The notes beneath the pieces were generated by a model that did not search any database, was not told the origin of the DNA, and saw only the letters and a list, made by a program, of their open reading frames with translations. The position numbers and the translations under genes were made by a program. 11,313 nt of DNA from a bacterium (GTDB taxonomy: Bacteria > UBA9089 > CG2-30-40-21), in contig JAHIZN010000100.1 in assembly GCA_018814245.1 (NCBI GenBank), forward strand, positions 1-11,313, given 5' to 3'. Within the stretch, counting starts at the first letter, position 1, and every line of letters starts with the position of its first letter. Shown one piece after another: positions 1 through 7,255 of the stretch.

Positions 1-1069
<1,069 letters not shown>

Positions 1070-1114
1070 ATTTTATTTTCTCAAAACTTAAACGTTGACC
1101 CATACATCTATTCA

Positions 1115-1128
1115 GTTTTCAAAGACCA
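1115..1128 (-). promoter_or_regulatory. boxA-like antitermination element in the rRNA leader
   Basis: On the minus strand this reads TGGTCTTTGAAAAC, close to the boxA type (TGYTCTTTGAAAA) found in many bacterial rRNA leaders. It lies about 46 nt upstream of the mature 16S end and downstream of the promoter, as expected for NusB/S10 recruitment on nascent rRNA. Assignment rests on motif and position only. Confidence 0.65.
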
Positions 1129-1172
1129 GTCGTTTGTATTTAAGACCTTGTTGACTTATTGTCTATTTTTAT

Positions 1173-1201
1173 ATTATACTATCACTTTGTGATTTTGTCA
1201 A
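1173..1201 (-). promoter_or_regulatory. rRNA operon promoter, perfect sigma-70 consensus
   Basis: Minus-strand -35 TTGACA (1196-1201) and -10 TATAAT (1173-1178) are separated by 17 bp, a perfect match to the housekeeping sigma consensus. Transcription should start near 1166, giving a leader of about 97 nt. Just upstream (1202-1224) the minus strand is an A/T tract resembling an UP element, which fits a strong rRNA promoter. Confidence 0.9.
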
Positions 1202-1229
1202 GTATTTTTTTTCATTTATTTTTCTATTT

Positions 1230-1243
1230 ATTCTGAACAGAAT
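1230..1243. promoter_or_regulatory. Perfect 6-bp palindrome upstream of the rRNA promoter
   Basis: ATTCTG-aa-CAGAAT is an exact inverted repeat about 64-77 bp upstream of the predicted rRNA start and about 45 bp after the purM stop codon. It lacks a following U tract in the purM direction, so it does not look like an intrinsic terminator. A protein binding site upstream of the UP-like tract is possible but unproven. Confidence 0.3.
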
Positions 1244-1284
1244 GCTAACCATCTCGATAACCCTATGAAATACAACAAGATATA

Positions 1285-2304
1285 TTATCTGATATTTACC
1301 AAACATTCACCCTCTTTTCTTTTTACAATTCTGCCTATTCTAAAGGCTTCCTCACCTAATAATTGCAACGATTGTTCTATCTCCTCAGCTATATAAGGAG
1401 AAACAACCATTACCATGCCTATTCCCATATTAAATGTTCGATACATCTCGATTTCCGTAATATTTCCCTTTTGCTGCAACAAATTAAATATCTCGTGGAT
1501 ATGCCATGTGCCTTTTTCAATATCTACCCCTGTGTCAGGAGGAAGGATCCGTGGGATATTGTCAATAAACCCACCACCTGTAATATGAGCCATGCCCTTT
1601 ATCTCCATTGCCTTGGCTATCTCAGGCAGAAAATGGTAAATTTTAGTAGGTGCAAGCAAAGTATCGCTCATAGAGATAAGCTCTTCCTCGCTTAATAGCT
1701 TTCGTACAAGCGAATAGCCGTTGGAATGAATCCCTGATGAGGCAAGCCCAATAACCACATCCCCTTCAGTTATCTTAGAGCCATCGATAATCAATGGTTT
1801 ATCAACAACCCCGACCACAAACCCTGCCAGATCATACTCGCCATCTTTATACATACCAGGCATCTCAGCTGTTTCACCACCAAGCAGGGCACACCCTGCC
1901 TGTTTGCAGCCAGTTACTATGCCGGAAATAATTGCCTCTGCTGTATCAACATCTAATTTCCCTGTGGCAAGATAATCCAGAAAAAAGAGGGGTGTGGCTC
2001 CATAGACCAACAGGTCATTAACACACATGGCTACCAAGTCAATCCCGATAGTGTCGTGTTTATTGACCAATTGGGCAATATTTATCTTTGTCCCCACGCC
2101 ATCACATCCAGAGACCAGAATAGGCTCAGAGAATCTTTGCCAATCTAACTTAAGCAGCCCGCTGAACCCGCCAACCCCACCCAAAACATCCCAGCATCTT
2201 TTCGGTGACTGAAATGTCCCGGGCACCATTCGTTTAATCCTCTGTATAAACTCATTACCAGCATCAATATTTACACCTGCATCCCTATAAGTTATTCCCG
2301 CCAT
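1285..2304 (-). CDS. purM: Phosphoribosylformylglycinamidine cyclo-ligase (AIR synthetase)
   Basis: PurM catalyses the ATP-dependent ring closure of FGAM to AIR, the fifth step of de novo purine synthesis, in the cytosol. The 339 residues match the usual family length (E. coli about 345). Visible signatures are the N-terminal YRDAGVNIDAG (6-16), the nucleotide-binding DGVGTK (68-73), CVNDLLVYGATPLFFLDY (94-111), LLGGETAEMPG (140-150), LASSGIHSNGYSL (187-199) and AHITGGGFIDNIPR (239-252). These cover the N-terminal and C-terminal halves of the PurM/PurL/SelD ATP-binding fold, so it appears intact. The ATG at 2304 follows an AAGGAGAGG-type ribosome site at about 2312-2320. The start overlaps the end of rarA by 13 nt, implying one transcript and translational coupling. 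No terminator is evident before the rRNA promoter, so read-through into the rRNA leader is possible. Confidence 0.97.
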   Translation of the reverse strand: MAGITYRDAGVNIDAGNEFIQRIKRMVPGTFQSPKRCWDVLGGVGGFSGLLKLDWQRFSEPILVSGCDGVGTKINIAQLVNKHDTIGIDLVAMCVNDLLVYGATPLFFLDYLATGKLDVDTAEAIISGIVTGCKQAGCALLGGETAEMPGMYKDGEYDLAGFVVGVVDKPLIIDGSKITEGDVVIGLASSGIHSNGYSLVRKLLSEEELISMSDTLLAPTKIYHFLPEIAKAMEIKGMAHITGGGFIDNIPRILPPDTGVDIEKGTWHIHEIFNLLQQKGNITEIEMYRTFNMGIGMVMVVSPYIAEEIEQSLQLLGEEAFRIGRIVKRKEGECLVNIR

Positions 2305-3569
2305 TTTCTCAACCTCTCCTTTATTTTCATTTCATATCCCTGATCTGAAGGGTGGTAATATATCCTTTGATTGGGCATATACTCCTGTTTCACAAAGTGT
2401 CCCTGATAGTCATGACTATATTTATAGCCTTCACCATGCCCAAGTATTTTTGCTCCAGGATAGTGTGCGTCCTTAAGGTGTGTGGGTACATCCAGAGTTC
2501 TCCCCATTTCTACATCCTTTTTTGCCTCTTTAATGCCTGCATAAGAGGCATTACTCTTTGGGGCAGAGGCAATATAGGTTGCTGCATGAGCCATGATTAT
2601 TTCTGCCTCCGGCAGCCCGACATATTCTAAACTTTGAGCAGCAGCATGGGCAACGAGCAAGGCATGAGGATCTGCATTGCCAACATCCTCTGCCGCACAA
2701 ATAACCATCCTTCTGACAATAAATCTTGGATCTTCCCCAGCACATAACATCTTTGCCAGCCAATACAGGGCAGCATCCGGATTGCTTCCCCGCATACTCT
2801 TGATAAAGGCAGAGATGGTATCATAGTGATTATCCCCCTTCTGATCGTAGACAATAGCCTTTTTCTGGATGGATTCCTCTGCAGTTTTAAGGGTAAATTG
2901 GATAATGCCCTGCTTGTCCGGCAGGGTAGTAATAACGCCAATCTCCAGTGCTGTAAGCATCCTTCTGGCATCGCCATCACATATATTAATCAGGTGCTCA
3001 ACTGCTTCAGGGCTAATATCCACATGATATTGTCCCAACCCTTGTTCCGCATTCTGAATACTGACGATTAATATTGTCCGCAGCTCTTCAATACTCAAGG
3101 GCTTAAGTTCAAAAACCTGTGACCTTGAGATTAGTGGTGAGGAAATGGTGAAGAATGGGTTAGCTGTAGTGGTGCCAATCAAGACAATATTGCCATGCTC
3201 AACATCTGGCAGAAGGGCATCCTGTTGAGGTTTGCTGAATCGATGAATCTCTTCTATTAAAAGGATAGTTTTTTGCTGAGTTCGCCTTTTTCGTTCCAGG
3301 GCATCAGCCAGGAATTTCCGAATCTCTGCCACCCCTGCCGTGACAGCATTTAATTGCCCAAAGGCAGATTTAGTGGTATTGGCAATTATCTGTGAAAGGG
3401 TTGTCTTGCCACACCCGGGAGGACCATAAAGGATAAGGGATGTTATCCTGTCAGATTCAATGGCTCGACGCAACAACTTACCTGAAGACAAGATATGAGC
3501 CTGCCCCACAAACTCATCTATTGTTATTGGTCTCATCCTTACGGCAAGAGGCATGTCTTGTTTTGACAT
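2292..3569 (-). CDS. rarA: Replication-associated recombination AAA+ ATPase RarA/MgsA
   Basis: RarA (MgsA, relative of eukaryotic WRNIP1) is a clamp-loader-like AAA+ ATPase that acts at stalled or gapped replication forks. The 425 residues fit the family. Walker A is GPPGCGKTT (49-57), Walker B ILLIEEIHRF (102-111), followed by the family hallmark QQDALLPDVEHG (115-126), sensor 1 GTTTANP (132-138), the arginine-finger SR (148-149) and the sensor 2 region GDARRML (199-205). The MgsA C-terminal tetramerisation domain covers about 250-425, including LYWLAKMLCAGEDPRFIVRR and AAEDVGNADP. Two features differ from the usual pattern: Walker B has EE where DE is normal, and the sensor 1 region has TAN instead of TEN. 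The ATG at 3569 has only a weak GGTGA (3573-3577) very close upstream. The gene is first in a rarA-purM pair; the partnership looks incidental. Confidence 0.95.
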   Translation of the reverse strand: MSKQDMPLAVRMRPITIDEFVGQAHILSSGKLLRRAIESDRITSLILYGPPGCGKTTLSQIIANTTKSAFGQLNAVTAGVAEIRKFLADALERKRRTQQKTILLIEEIHRFSKPQQDALLPDVEHGNIVLIGTTTANPFFTISSPLISRSQVFELKPLSIEELRTILIVSIQNAEQGLGQYHVDISPEAVEHLINICDGDARRMLTALEIGVITTLPDKQGIIQFTLKTAEESIQKKAIVYDQKGDNHYDTISAFIKSMRGSNPDAALYWLAKMLCAGEDPRFIVRRMVICAAEDVGNADPHALLVAHAAAQSLEYVGLPEAEIIMAHAATYIASAPKSNASYAGIKEAKKDVEMGRTLDVPTHLKDAHYPGAKILGHGEGYKYSHDYQGHFVKQEYMPNQRIYYHPSDQGYEMKIKERLRKWRE

Positions 3570-3604
3570 AATTCACCATCAATCCGAAATCTCATCACAA
3601 CGAT

Positions 3605-3634
3605 AGTATATCACCCATTACAGACATCTGTCAA
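3605..3634 (-). promoter_or_regulatory. Promoter of the rarA-purM operon
   Basis: Minus-strand -35 TTGACA (3629-3634) and -10 TATACT (3605-3610) are 18 bp apart. The predicted start, near 3598, would leave a leader of about 30 nt before the rarA ATG at 3569. Confidence 0.8.
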
Positions 3635-3660
3635 GCAGCAATTCTCATTATGGAAAAAAG

Positions 3661-3752
3661 ATTCTCGCAAAGAACGCAGAGAAAGAAAGAAAAAGATGAG
3701 ATTTTCATCATTTTCTCATTTTTTAACCTTACCTCTGTGGAATTTGCGAAAA
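3661..3752. repeat. Degenerate CGCAAAG-type inverted repeat
   Basis: The left arm TTCTCGCAAAGAACGCAGAG starts near 3662 and resembles the reverse complement of 3733-3752, where about 15 of 20 positions agree. Between them is a purine-rich then pyrimidine-rich stretch with its own short hairpin (ATGAGA near 3696, TCTCAT near 3714). The CGCAAAGAACGCAGAG core is the same family as the longer element at 7256-7405. It lies in the gap between divergent promoters. It looks like a decayed miniature element; no coding potential is visible. Confidence 0.45.
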
Positions 3753-3753
3753 C

Positions 3754-3985
3754 TGTAATCGTTCAGGCTATAACATTAAAAGTGTAAGAAGGGGGATATG
3801 GATATATGACATGAGATATGGGGATAATAATATAATCAATGCCTTAAAATCGAAGGGAAGATTACAGAGTTATCATTCCTAAGAAGATAAGTTGTATTAT
3901 CCTCATATTTTTCTAATCCCTATATCTCCTTATCTCCTCCATAATCCCCCACATCTCCTTTTCTTACACTACCTGAACGGTTACC
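3754..3985. repeat. Inverted-repeat element, MITE-like
   Basis: The left end (3754-3767) reads TGTAATCGTTCAGG and continues after 13 extra bases to AGTGTAAGAA (3781-3790) and a GGGGATATGG run. The right end, reverse-complemented (3961-3985), reads GTAACCGTTCAGG then AGTGTAAGAA then an A/G-rich GGAGAT run. The arms are clearly inverted copies with one 13-nt difference, and the interior is purine-rich on the left and pyrimidine-rich on the right. The octamer CGAAAACT follows the terminal region on both sides (3747-3754 and 3985-3992), possibly a target duplication. No gene is visible inside. Together with the preceding repeat it fills the 400-nt gap between the rarA and methyltransferase promoters. 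Confidence 0.55.
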
Positions 3986-4043
3986 GAAAACTTTGCAAGC
4001 TGTGCGTTTCAAAATGAAAATTACCAAAACTATGGAATTTTAC

Positions 4044-4073
4044 TTGACTTTGAGGACATTGATTAGGTATAAT
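4044..4073 (+). promoter_or_regulatory. Promoter of the class I methyltransferase gene
   Basis: -35 TTGACT (4044-4049) and -10 TATAAT (4068-4073) are separated by 18 bp. The predicted start is near 4080, only about 20 nt before the ATG at 4103, so the leader is little more than the ribosome site. Confidence 0.8.
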
Positions 4074-4089
4074 AAGAGGGCTAAGTCAT

Positions 4090-4097
4090 GGAGGTGA
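4090..4097 (+). promoter_or_regulatory. Ribosome binding site that selects the ATG at 4103
   Basis: GGAGGTGA is a near-perfect Shine-Dalgarno, 5 nt before the ATG at 4103. An in-frame ATG at 4088 sits directly against this motif and has no site of its own, so the downstream start is preferred. Confidence 0.85.
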
Positions 4098-4102
4098 CAG
4101 CT

Positions 4103-4828
4103 ATGAAACATATTCAACAATGGGAGAGGGAATGGGATAAGTTTTATGCTGATATGGCAGACCTTATCTGGTATCCGAGTGAAAGTGTTGTAAGATTCAT
4201 AAATTCTACCGTAAAAAGGGAAGGCAAAAGAGTAGGAAGAATATTAGATGTTGGTTGCGGCAATGGCAAGCATACTATCTATCTTGCCAAAGAGGGATTT
4301 CGTGTTTGCGGCATAGATATATCTCAAAAATCACTTGATATTGCTGATAAATGGCTAAAAGAGCTAACACCTCTGATGAGAGAAGGGCTTTTTGTTACTA
4401 CAAATAGCGATGCCCCGGAATTAAAAAAAGGTTGTGTTACCGCTATCCCGTATCCTGATGAATATTTTGATGCTGTCATTTGCGTTGGGGTACTCGATCA
4501 TCTCTTTTTTGATGATACTGAAACAGCTATCTCCGAGATTGACAGGGTGCTAAAACCTGAAGGGCTTATCTTTTTAAGCCTGCGATCTACCAGAGATACA
4601 GATTGTGGGCGTGGAGATGAGGTGGAACATAATACCTTTTTGATTAACGGAAATATCGAAGAAGGATTGCCTCAACACTTTTTTGATGCTGCAGAAATAA
4701 AAGACTTGCTTGTTGATTTTTCCTTAAAGTATATAGAATGTGAGGAGCGATTATATGGTGATTTTCTTTCCTACATCTATTCCCGATGGGTTGTTGCTGC
4801 TGAAAAAGTGGGCATGATTCAAGAATAG
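4103..4828 (+). CDS. Class I SAM-dependent methyltransferase, substrate unknown
   Basis: A 241-residue stand-alone Rossmann-fold methyltransferase, probably cytosolic. Motif I is ILDVGCGNGKHT (47-58), followed by the acidic ribose-binding residue in GIDIS (D72). FDAVICVGVLDHL (122-134) is the strand 4 region and VLKPEGLIFLSLRS (149-162) is strand 5 with the usual RVLKPxG turn. The N-terminal helix MKHIQQWEREWDKFY is typical of small-molecule methyltransferases. The C-terminal 75 residues contain many acidic and aromatic residues and presumably form the substrate lid. No signal peptide or membrane helix is visible. It has its own promoter and converges on the ABC-F gene, so context does not reveal a substrate. 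Family assignment is firm; specificity is unknown. Confidence 0.9.
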   Translation: MKHIQQWEREWDKFYADMADLIWYPSESVVRFINSTVKREGKRVGRILDVGCGNGKHTIYLAKEGFRVCGIDISQKSLDIADKWLKELTPLMREGLFVTTNSDAPELKKGCVTAIPYPDEYFDAVICVGVLDHLFFDDTETAISEIDRVLKPEGLIFLSLRSTRDTDCGRGDEVEHNTFLINGNIEEGLPQHFFDAAEIKDLLVDFSLKYIECEERLYGDFLSYIYSRWVVAAEKVGMIQE

Positions 4829-5179
4829 ATCGTAGATACACCAAGTCTACAATCATACATTTACACGGACAGAGCCTGCTCCTGCGAATGCAGGGGGTGA
4901 CAGAGGTGCTGCCTCCCCTGTTTCTGCCCCACCAATAAGCGACCACAAGAGGAGAGCACCTCTGGCAGGTCGCAGCTACAAAGATTCTCACACACAACAA
5001 TCGATCACATCGTAGCTACAGGGTGACAGGGGTGCTACTCCCTTGTCCCTGTTTAACAGATACCCACAAGGAGGGAGCCTCTCTGGCAGGGATGTCCCTA
5101 CAAATTGCTATGCGTCAAATTAAGATTGACACAACACCACACATATTAAACTATCCAACAATTGAGAGCTGATACAACA
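4829..5179. other. Intergenic region between converging genes, mostly repeat copy A
   Basis: This gap holds the palindromic repeat at 4895-5135, a short lead-in (4829-4894) with a weak hairpin GTAGA/TCTAC (4833-4851), and a 43-nt A/T-rich tail (5136-5178). I see no gene and no classical U-tract terminator. The hairpins of the repeat could end transcripts arriving from both sides. Confidence 0.6.
4895..5135. repeat. Modular palindromic repeat, copy A
   Basis: 241 nt closely similar to 6885-7088, in the same orientation. It is built of hairpin modules. One is GCGACC...GGTCGC (4940-4972), whose apex carries an extra AGAGG...CCTCT hairpin. Another is a G-rich arm (GGGTGACAGGGGTGCT, 5021-5036) loosely complementary to GCCTCTCTGGCAGGGATGT (5077-5095). 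Beyond the end, the 11-mer ACAACATTAGT also occurs at 5175-5185, matching 7085-7095 in copy B, so the element border reaches the ABC-F stop codon. The GCGACCxxxAAGGGTCGC style of palindrome is, to my recollection, seen in intergenic repeats of several anaerobic lineages. Confidence 0.85.
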
Positions 5180-6808
5180 TTAGTGAGTAATTGCATACAA
5201 TGCATGTCGTTGCTGTTTCATCCGCTCACTGGACAGATATTCATCAAAGGTTGTATCTACACTGTCAATATACCCTTTGGGTGCAATCTCGATGATGCGA
5301 TTGGCTACAGTTTGGACTAACTGATGATCGTGAGAAGAAAACAAGATTGTCCCTGGAAACCTCTTCATTCCCTCGTTCAGGGATGTGATTGCTTCAAGAT
5401 CAAGGTGATTGGTCGGTTCATCCAGAATAAGCACATTTGGCTGCGCAACCATCATTCGGGCTAACATACACTTTGCTTTTTCTCCACCGGACAGTACATT
5501 TACCAACTTAAGAGAATCTTCACCTGAAAAAAGCATCCGGCCTAAAAAAGCACGGATAAATTCCTCGTCAGTATTTACTGAATACTGTCTGAGCCAATTA
5601 AGAACAGATAGCTCCACATTATTAAAAAATGCGGCATTATCTCTTGGATAATACGCTTGTTTGGTTGTAGAACTCCACTTAAAAAATCCACTATCAGCCT
5701 TGCTCTCATTCATCAAAATCTGAAAAAGTGTTGTCTTGGCAAGATCATTTGTGCCTACAAAAGCAACCTTATCGCCTTTTTTGATGGTAATATTCAATTT
5801 CTTAAACATAACCTGTTCATCAACCGTCTTAGACAGATTGCTTATATTCAGAAGTTCGTCACCTGCCTCGCGTTCCTGTTCAAAATTGATATAAGGATAC
5901 TTACGGGAAGAAGGTTCAAACTCATCTATGGTAAGTTTTTCAAGGATCTTTTTGCGGCTGGTAGCCTGCTTTGCTTTGGATGCATTACTGGAAAACCGTG
6001 CAATAAATTCTTTCAATTCTTTTCGCTGGTCTTCTATCTTTTTGCTGGATTTACTGCGTTGCTGTGTCGCAAGCTGGCTTGCTTCTGACCAAAAGGTATA
6101 ATTGCCGGGATGAATATGTATCTTGCCAAAATCAATATCCGCAATATGGGTGCAGACTTTATCAAGAAAATGCCGATCATGTGAAACAATAATAGCAATA
6201 TTATCAAAATTGCAGAGGAATTCCTCAAGCCACATGCTTGACTCAACATCCAGATAGTTGGTAGGTTCATCCAATAACAGGATATCAGGATTGCCGAATA
6301 ATGCCTGAGCTAATAATACCCGTACCTTTTGCCCTGCTTCTAACTGTTTCATCTGTATCGTGTGCAGTGATTCCTCAATGCCAAGCTCAATTAACAGCTT
6401 AGCTGCATCAGATTCAGCGTTCCATCCCTGTAGTTCAGTAAATTCTCCCTCAAGCTCTGCAACTTGCATCCCATCCGCATCCGTAAAAGGCGTCTTGGAA
6501 TACAGTCTGTCTTTTTCAAGTATAATTTCGTAAAGCTTTTTATGCCCCATAATAACCGTAGTCAACACCTCATATTCATCAAAAGCAAACTGATCCTGTT
6601 TTAGCGTAGAGATTCGTTTACCAGGAGAGACAACAATATTTCCAGTAGAAGAATTGACCTCACCCGCAAGGATCTTTAAGAATGTCGATTTACCCGAACC
6701 ATTGGCGCCAATCAATCCATAACAATTACCTGTCGTAAAGATAATGTTTACCTCAGCAAAGAGCTTTCGTTGACCAAATTGCAGCGATACATTATTAGTA
6801 GAAATCAT
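5180..6808 (-). CDS. ykpA: ABC-F family ATPase, YkpA/YbiT type
   Basis: A soluble twin-ATPase of the ABC-F class, which binds the ribosomal E site and acts in translation; it is not a transporter since no membrane domain is present. The 542 residues match the YkpA/YbiT group (about 530-540). NBD1 has Walker A GANGSGKST (34-42), signature LEAGQ (156-160), Walker B LLLDEPTNYLD (177-187) and the switch SHDRHFLD (209-216). The basic, helical P-site-tRNA-interaction linker covers about 243-310. NBD2 has a degenerate Walker A GTNDLAKTT (352-360), signature LSGGE (439-443), LILDEPTNHLD (460-470) and SHDHQLVQT (492-500). The degenerate second P-loop is a family trait as I recall it from B. subtilis YkpA, not decay. 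The ATG at 6808 has GAGG 9 nt upstream. Repeat copies flank the gene on both sides. Resistance cannot be inferred, since this group is usually housekeeping. Confidence 0.95.
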   Translation of the reverse strand: MISTNNVSLQFGQRKLFAEVNIIFTTGNCYGLIGANGSGKSTFLKILAGEVNSSTGNIVVSPGKRISTLKQDQFAFDEYEVLTTVIMGHKKLYEIILEKDRLYSKTPFTDADGMQVAELEGEFTELQGWNAESDAAKLLIELGIEESLHTIQMKQLEAGQKVRVLLAQALFGNPDILLLDEPTNYLDVESSMWLEEFLCNFDNIAIIVSHDRHFLDKVCTHIADIDFGKIHIHPGNYTFWSEASQLATQQRSKSSKKIEDQRKELKEFIARFSSNASKAKQATSRKKILEKLTIDEFEPSSRKYPYINFEQEREAGDELLNISNLSKTVDEQVMFKKLNITIKKGDKVAFVGTNDLAKTTLFQILMNESKADSGFFKWSSTTKQAYYPRDNAAFFNNVELSVLNWLRQYSVNTDEEFIRAFLGRMLFSGEDSLKLVNVLSGGEKAKCMLARMMVAQPNVLILDEPTNHLDLEAITSLNEGMKRFPGTILFSSHDHQLVQTVANRIIEIAPKGYIDSVDTTFDEYLSSERMKQQRHALYAITH

Positions 6809-6820
6809 ATTTTTATGCCT
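6809..6820. repeat. 12-bp direct repeat, left copy (possible target duplication)
   Basis: ATTTTTATGCCT lies directly against the ABC-F start codon and is repeated exactly at 7145-7156. The two copies bracket 324 nt containing repeat copy B and a partial copy. An exact 12-bp pair around a repeat element suggests a target-site duplication made on insertion. Confidence 0.6.
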
Positions 6821-6834
6821 CTATCCTTTATTTT

Positions 6835-6862
6835 GTAATAAATTTTGCAACTATTCAGTCAA
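6835..6862 (-). promoter_or_regulatory. Possible proximal promoter of the ABC-F gene
   Basis: Minus-strand -35 TTGACT (6857-6862) and a weak -10 TATTAC (6835-6840) are 16 bp apart. It lies inside the sequence between the 12-bp direct repeats, so it may have arrived with the insertion. It is weaker than the distal promoter at 7176-7204. Confidence 0.4.
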
Positions 6863-6884
6863 TTCTTTGTAGTATCAGAACGAT

Positions 6885-7088
6885 GGGTGACAGGGGTGCT
6901 GCCTCCCTGTCTCTGCCCCACCAATAAGCGACCACAAGGGTCGCAGCTACAAAGATTCCCACACGCAACAATCGATTACAATGTAGCTGCAGGTCTTGTC
7001 CCTGCTTAATGGACACCCACAAGAGGAGAGCCTCTCTGGCAGGGATGTCCCTACAAATTGTTATGCGTCAAATTAAGGTTGACACAAC
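6885..7088. repeat. Modular palindromic repeat, copy B
   Basis: 204 nt closely similar to copy A (4895-5135) in the same orientation; the length difference is two 18-nt blocks plus one base. The hairpin GCGACC-acaag-GGTCGC (6928-6944) is intact here, while in copy A its apex carries an 18-nt insertion. The 49 nt beginning at 6871 recur at 7092, so the element is the start of a tandem array with a period of 221 nt. No coding frame is conserved between copies. Confidence 0.85.
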
Positions 7089-7091
7089 ATT

Positions 7092-7140
7092 AGTATCAGA
7101 ACGACGGGTGACAGGGGTACTACCTCTCTGTCTCTGCCCT
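7092..7140. repeat. Partial tandem copy of the palindromic repeat head
   Basis: The 49 nt match 6871-6919 with only a few substitutions (for example AGTATCAGAACGACGGGTGA against AGTATCAGAACGATGGGTGA) and then stop at the 12-bp repeat at 7145. This is a second unit truncated after its first arm. Confidence 0.8.
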
Positions 7141-7144
7141 AACC

Positions 7145-7156
7145 ATTTTTATGCCT
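7145..7156. repeat. 12-bp direct repeat, right copy
   Basis: Exact copy of ATTTTTATGCCT at 6809-6820. Deleting 6821-7156 would place the strong promoter at 7176-7204 about 30 nt upstream of the ABC-F ATG, which is the expected spacing for an uninterrupted gene. Confidence 0.6.
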
Positions 7157-7175
7157 GAATAGTTGTCATGTTTTT

Positions 7176-7204
7176 AGTATACCACAAATCTACTTAACAG
7201 TCAA
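7176..7204 (-). promoter_or_regulatory. Distal, probably ancestral promoter of the ABC-F gene
   Basis: Minus-strand -35 TTGACT (7199-7204) and -10 TATACT (7176-7181) are 17 bp apart. The predicted start is near 7169, so a transcript would carry about 360 nt of repeat-derived leader before the ABC-F start. Confidence 0.75.
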
Positions 7205-7255
7205 GATGAAATAGTTGCGAACCAGCTAAAGATAGTAAATTGGTGATACCTTTCT

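Noticed and set aside
1363..3071. Short open frames on both strands across purM and rarA
   Set aside because: They are shadows of two long genes whose protein motifs are intact.
4088..4105. Upstream in-frame ATG at 4088 for the class I methyltransferase
   Set aside because: It sits directly against the GGAGGTGA ribosome site that serves the ATG at 4103, and it has no site of its own.
4644..5000. Minus-strand open frame of 118 codons
   Set aside because: It is antisense to the methyltransferase end and runs through palindromic repeat copy A; composition is not protein-like.
5180..6808. ABC-F as an antibiotic-resistance gene or a degraded transporter
   Set aside because: The layout fits the usually housekeeping YkpA/YbiT group, and the degenerate second P-loop is a trait of that group, not damage.
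4895..7140. CRISPR array from repeated short sequences
   Set aside because: The repeats are long, palindromic and few, with no regular short spacers and no cas gene in the window.
7120..7146. Possible 8-codon leader peptide before the ABC-F gene
   Set aside because: It has a stop after 8 codons but only a weak ribosome site, and it runs into the inserted repeat; chance is the simpler explanation.
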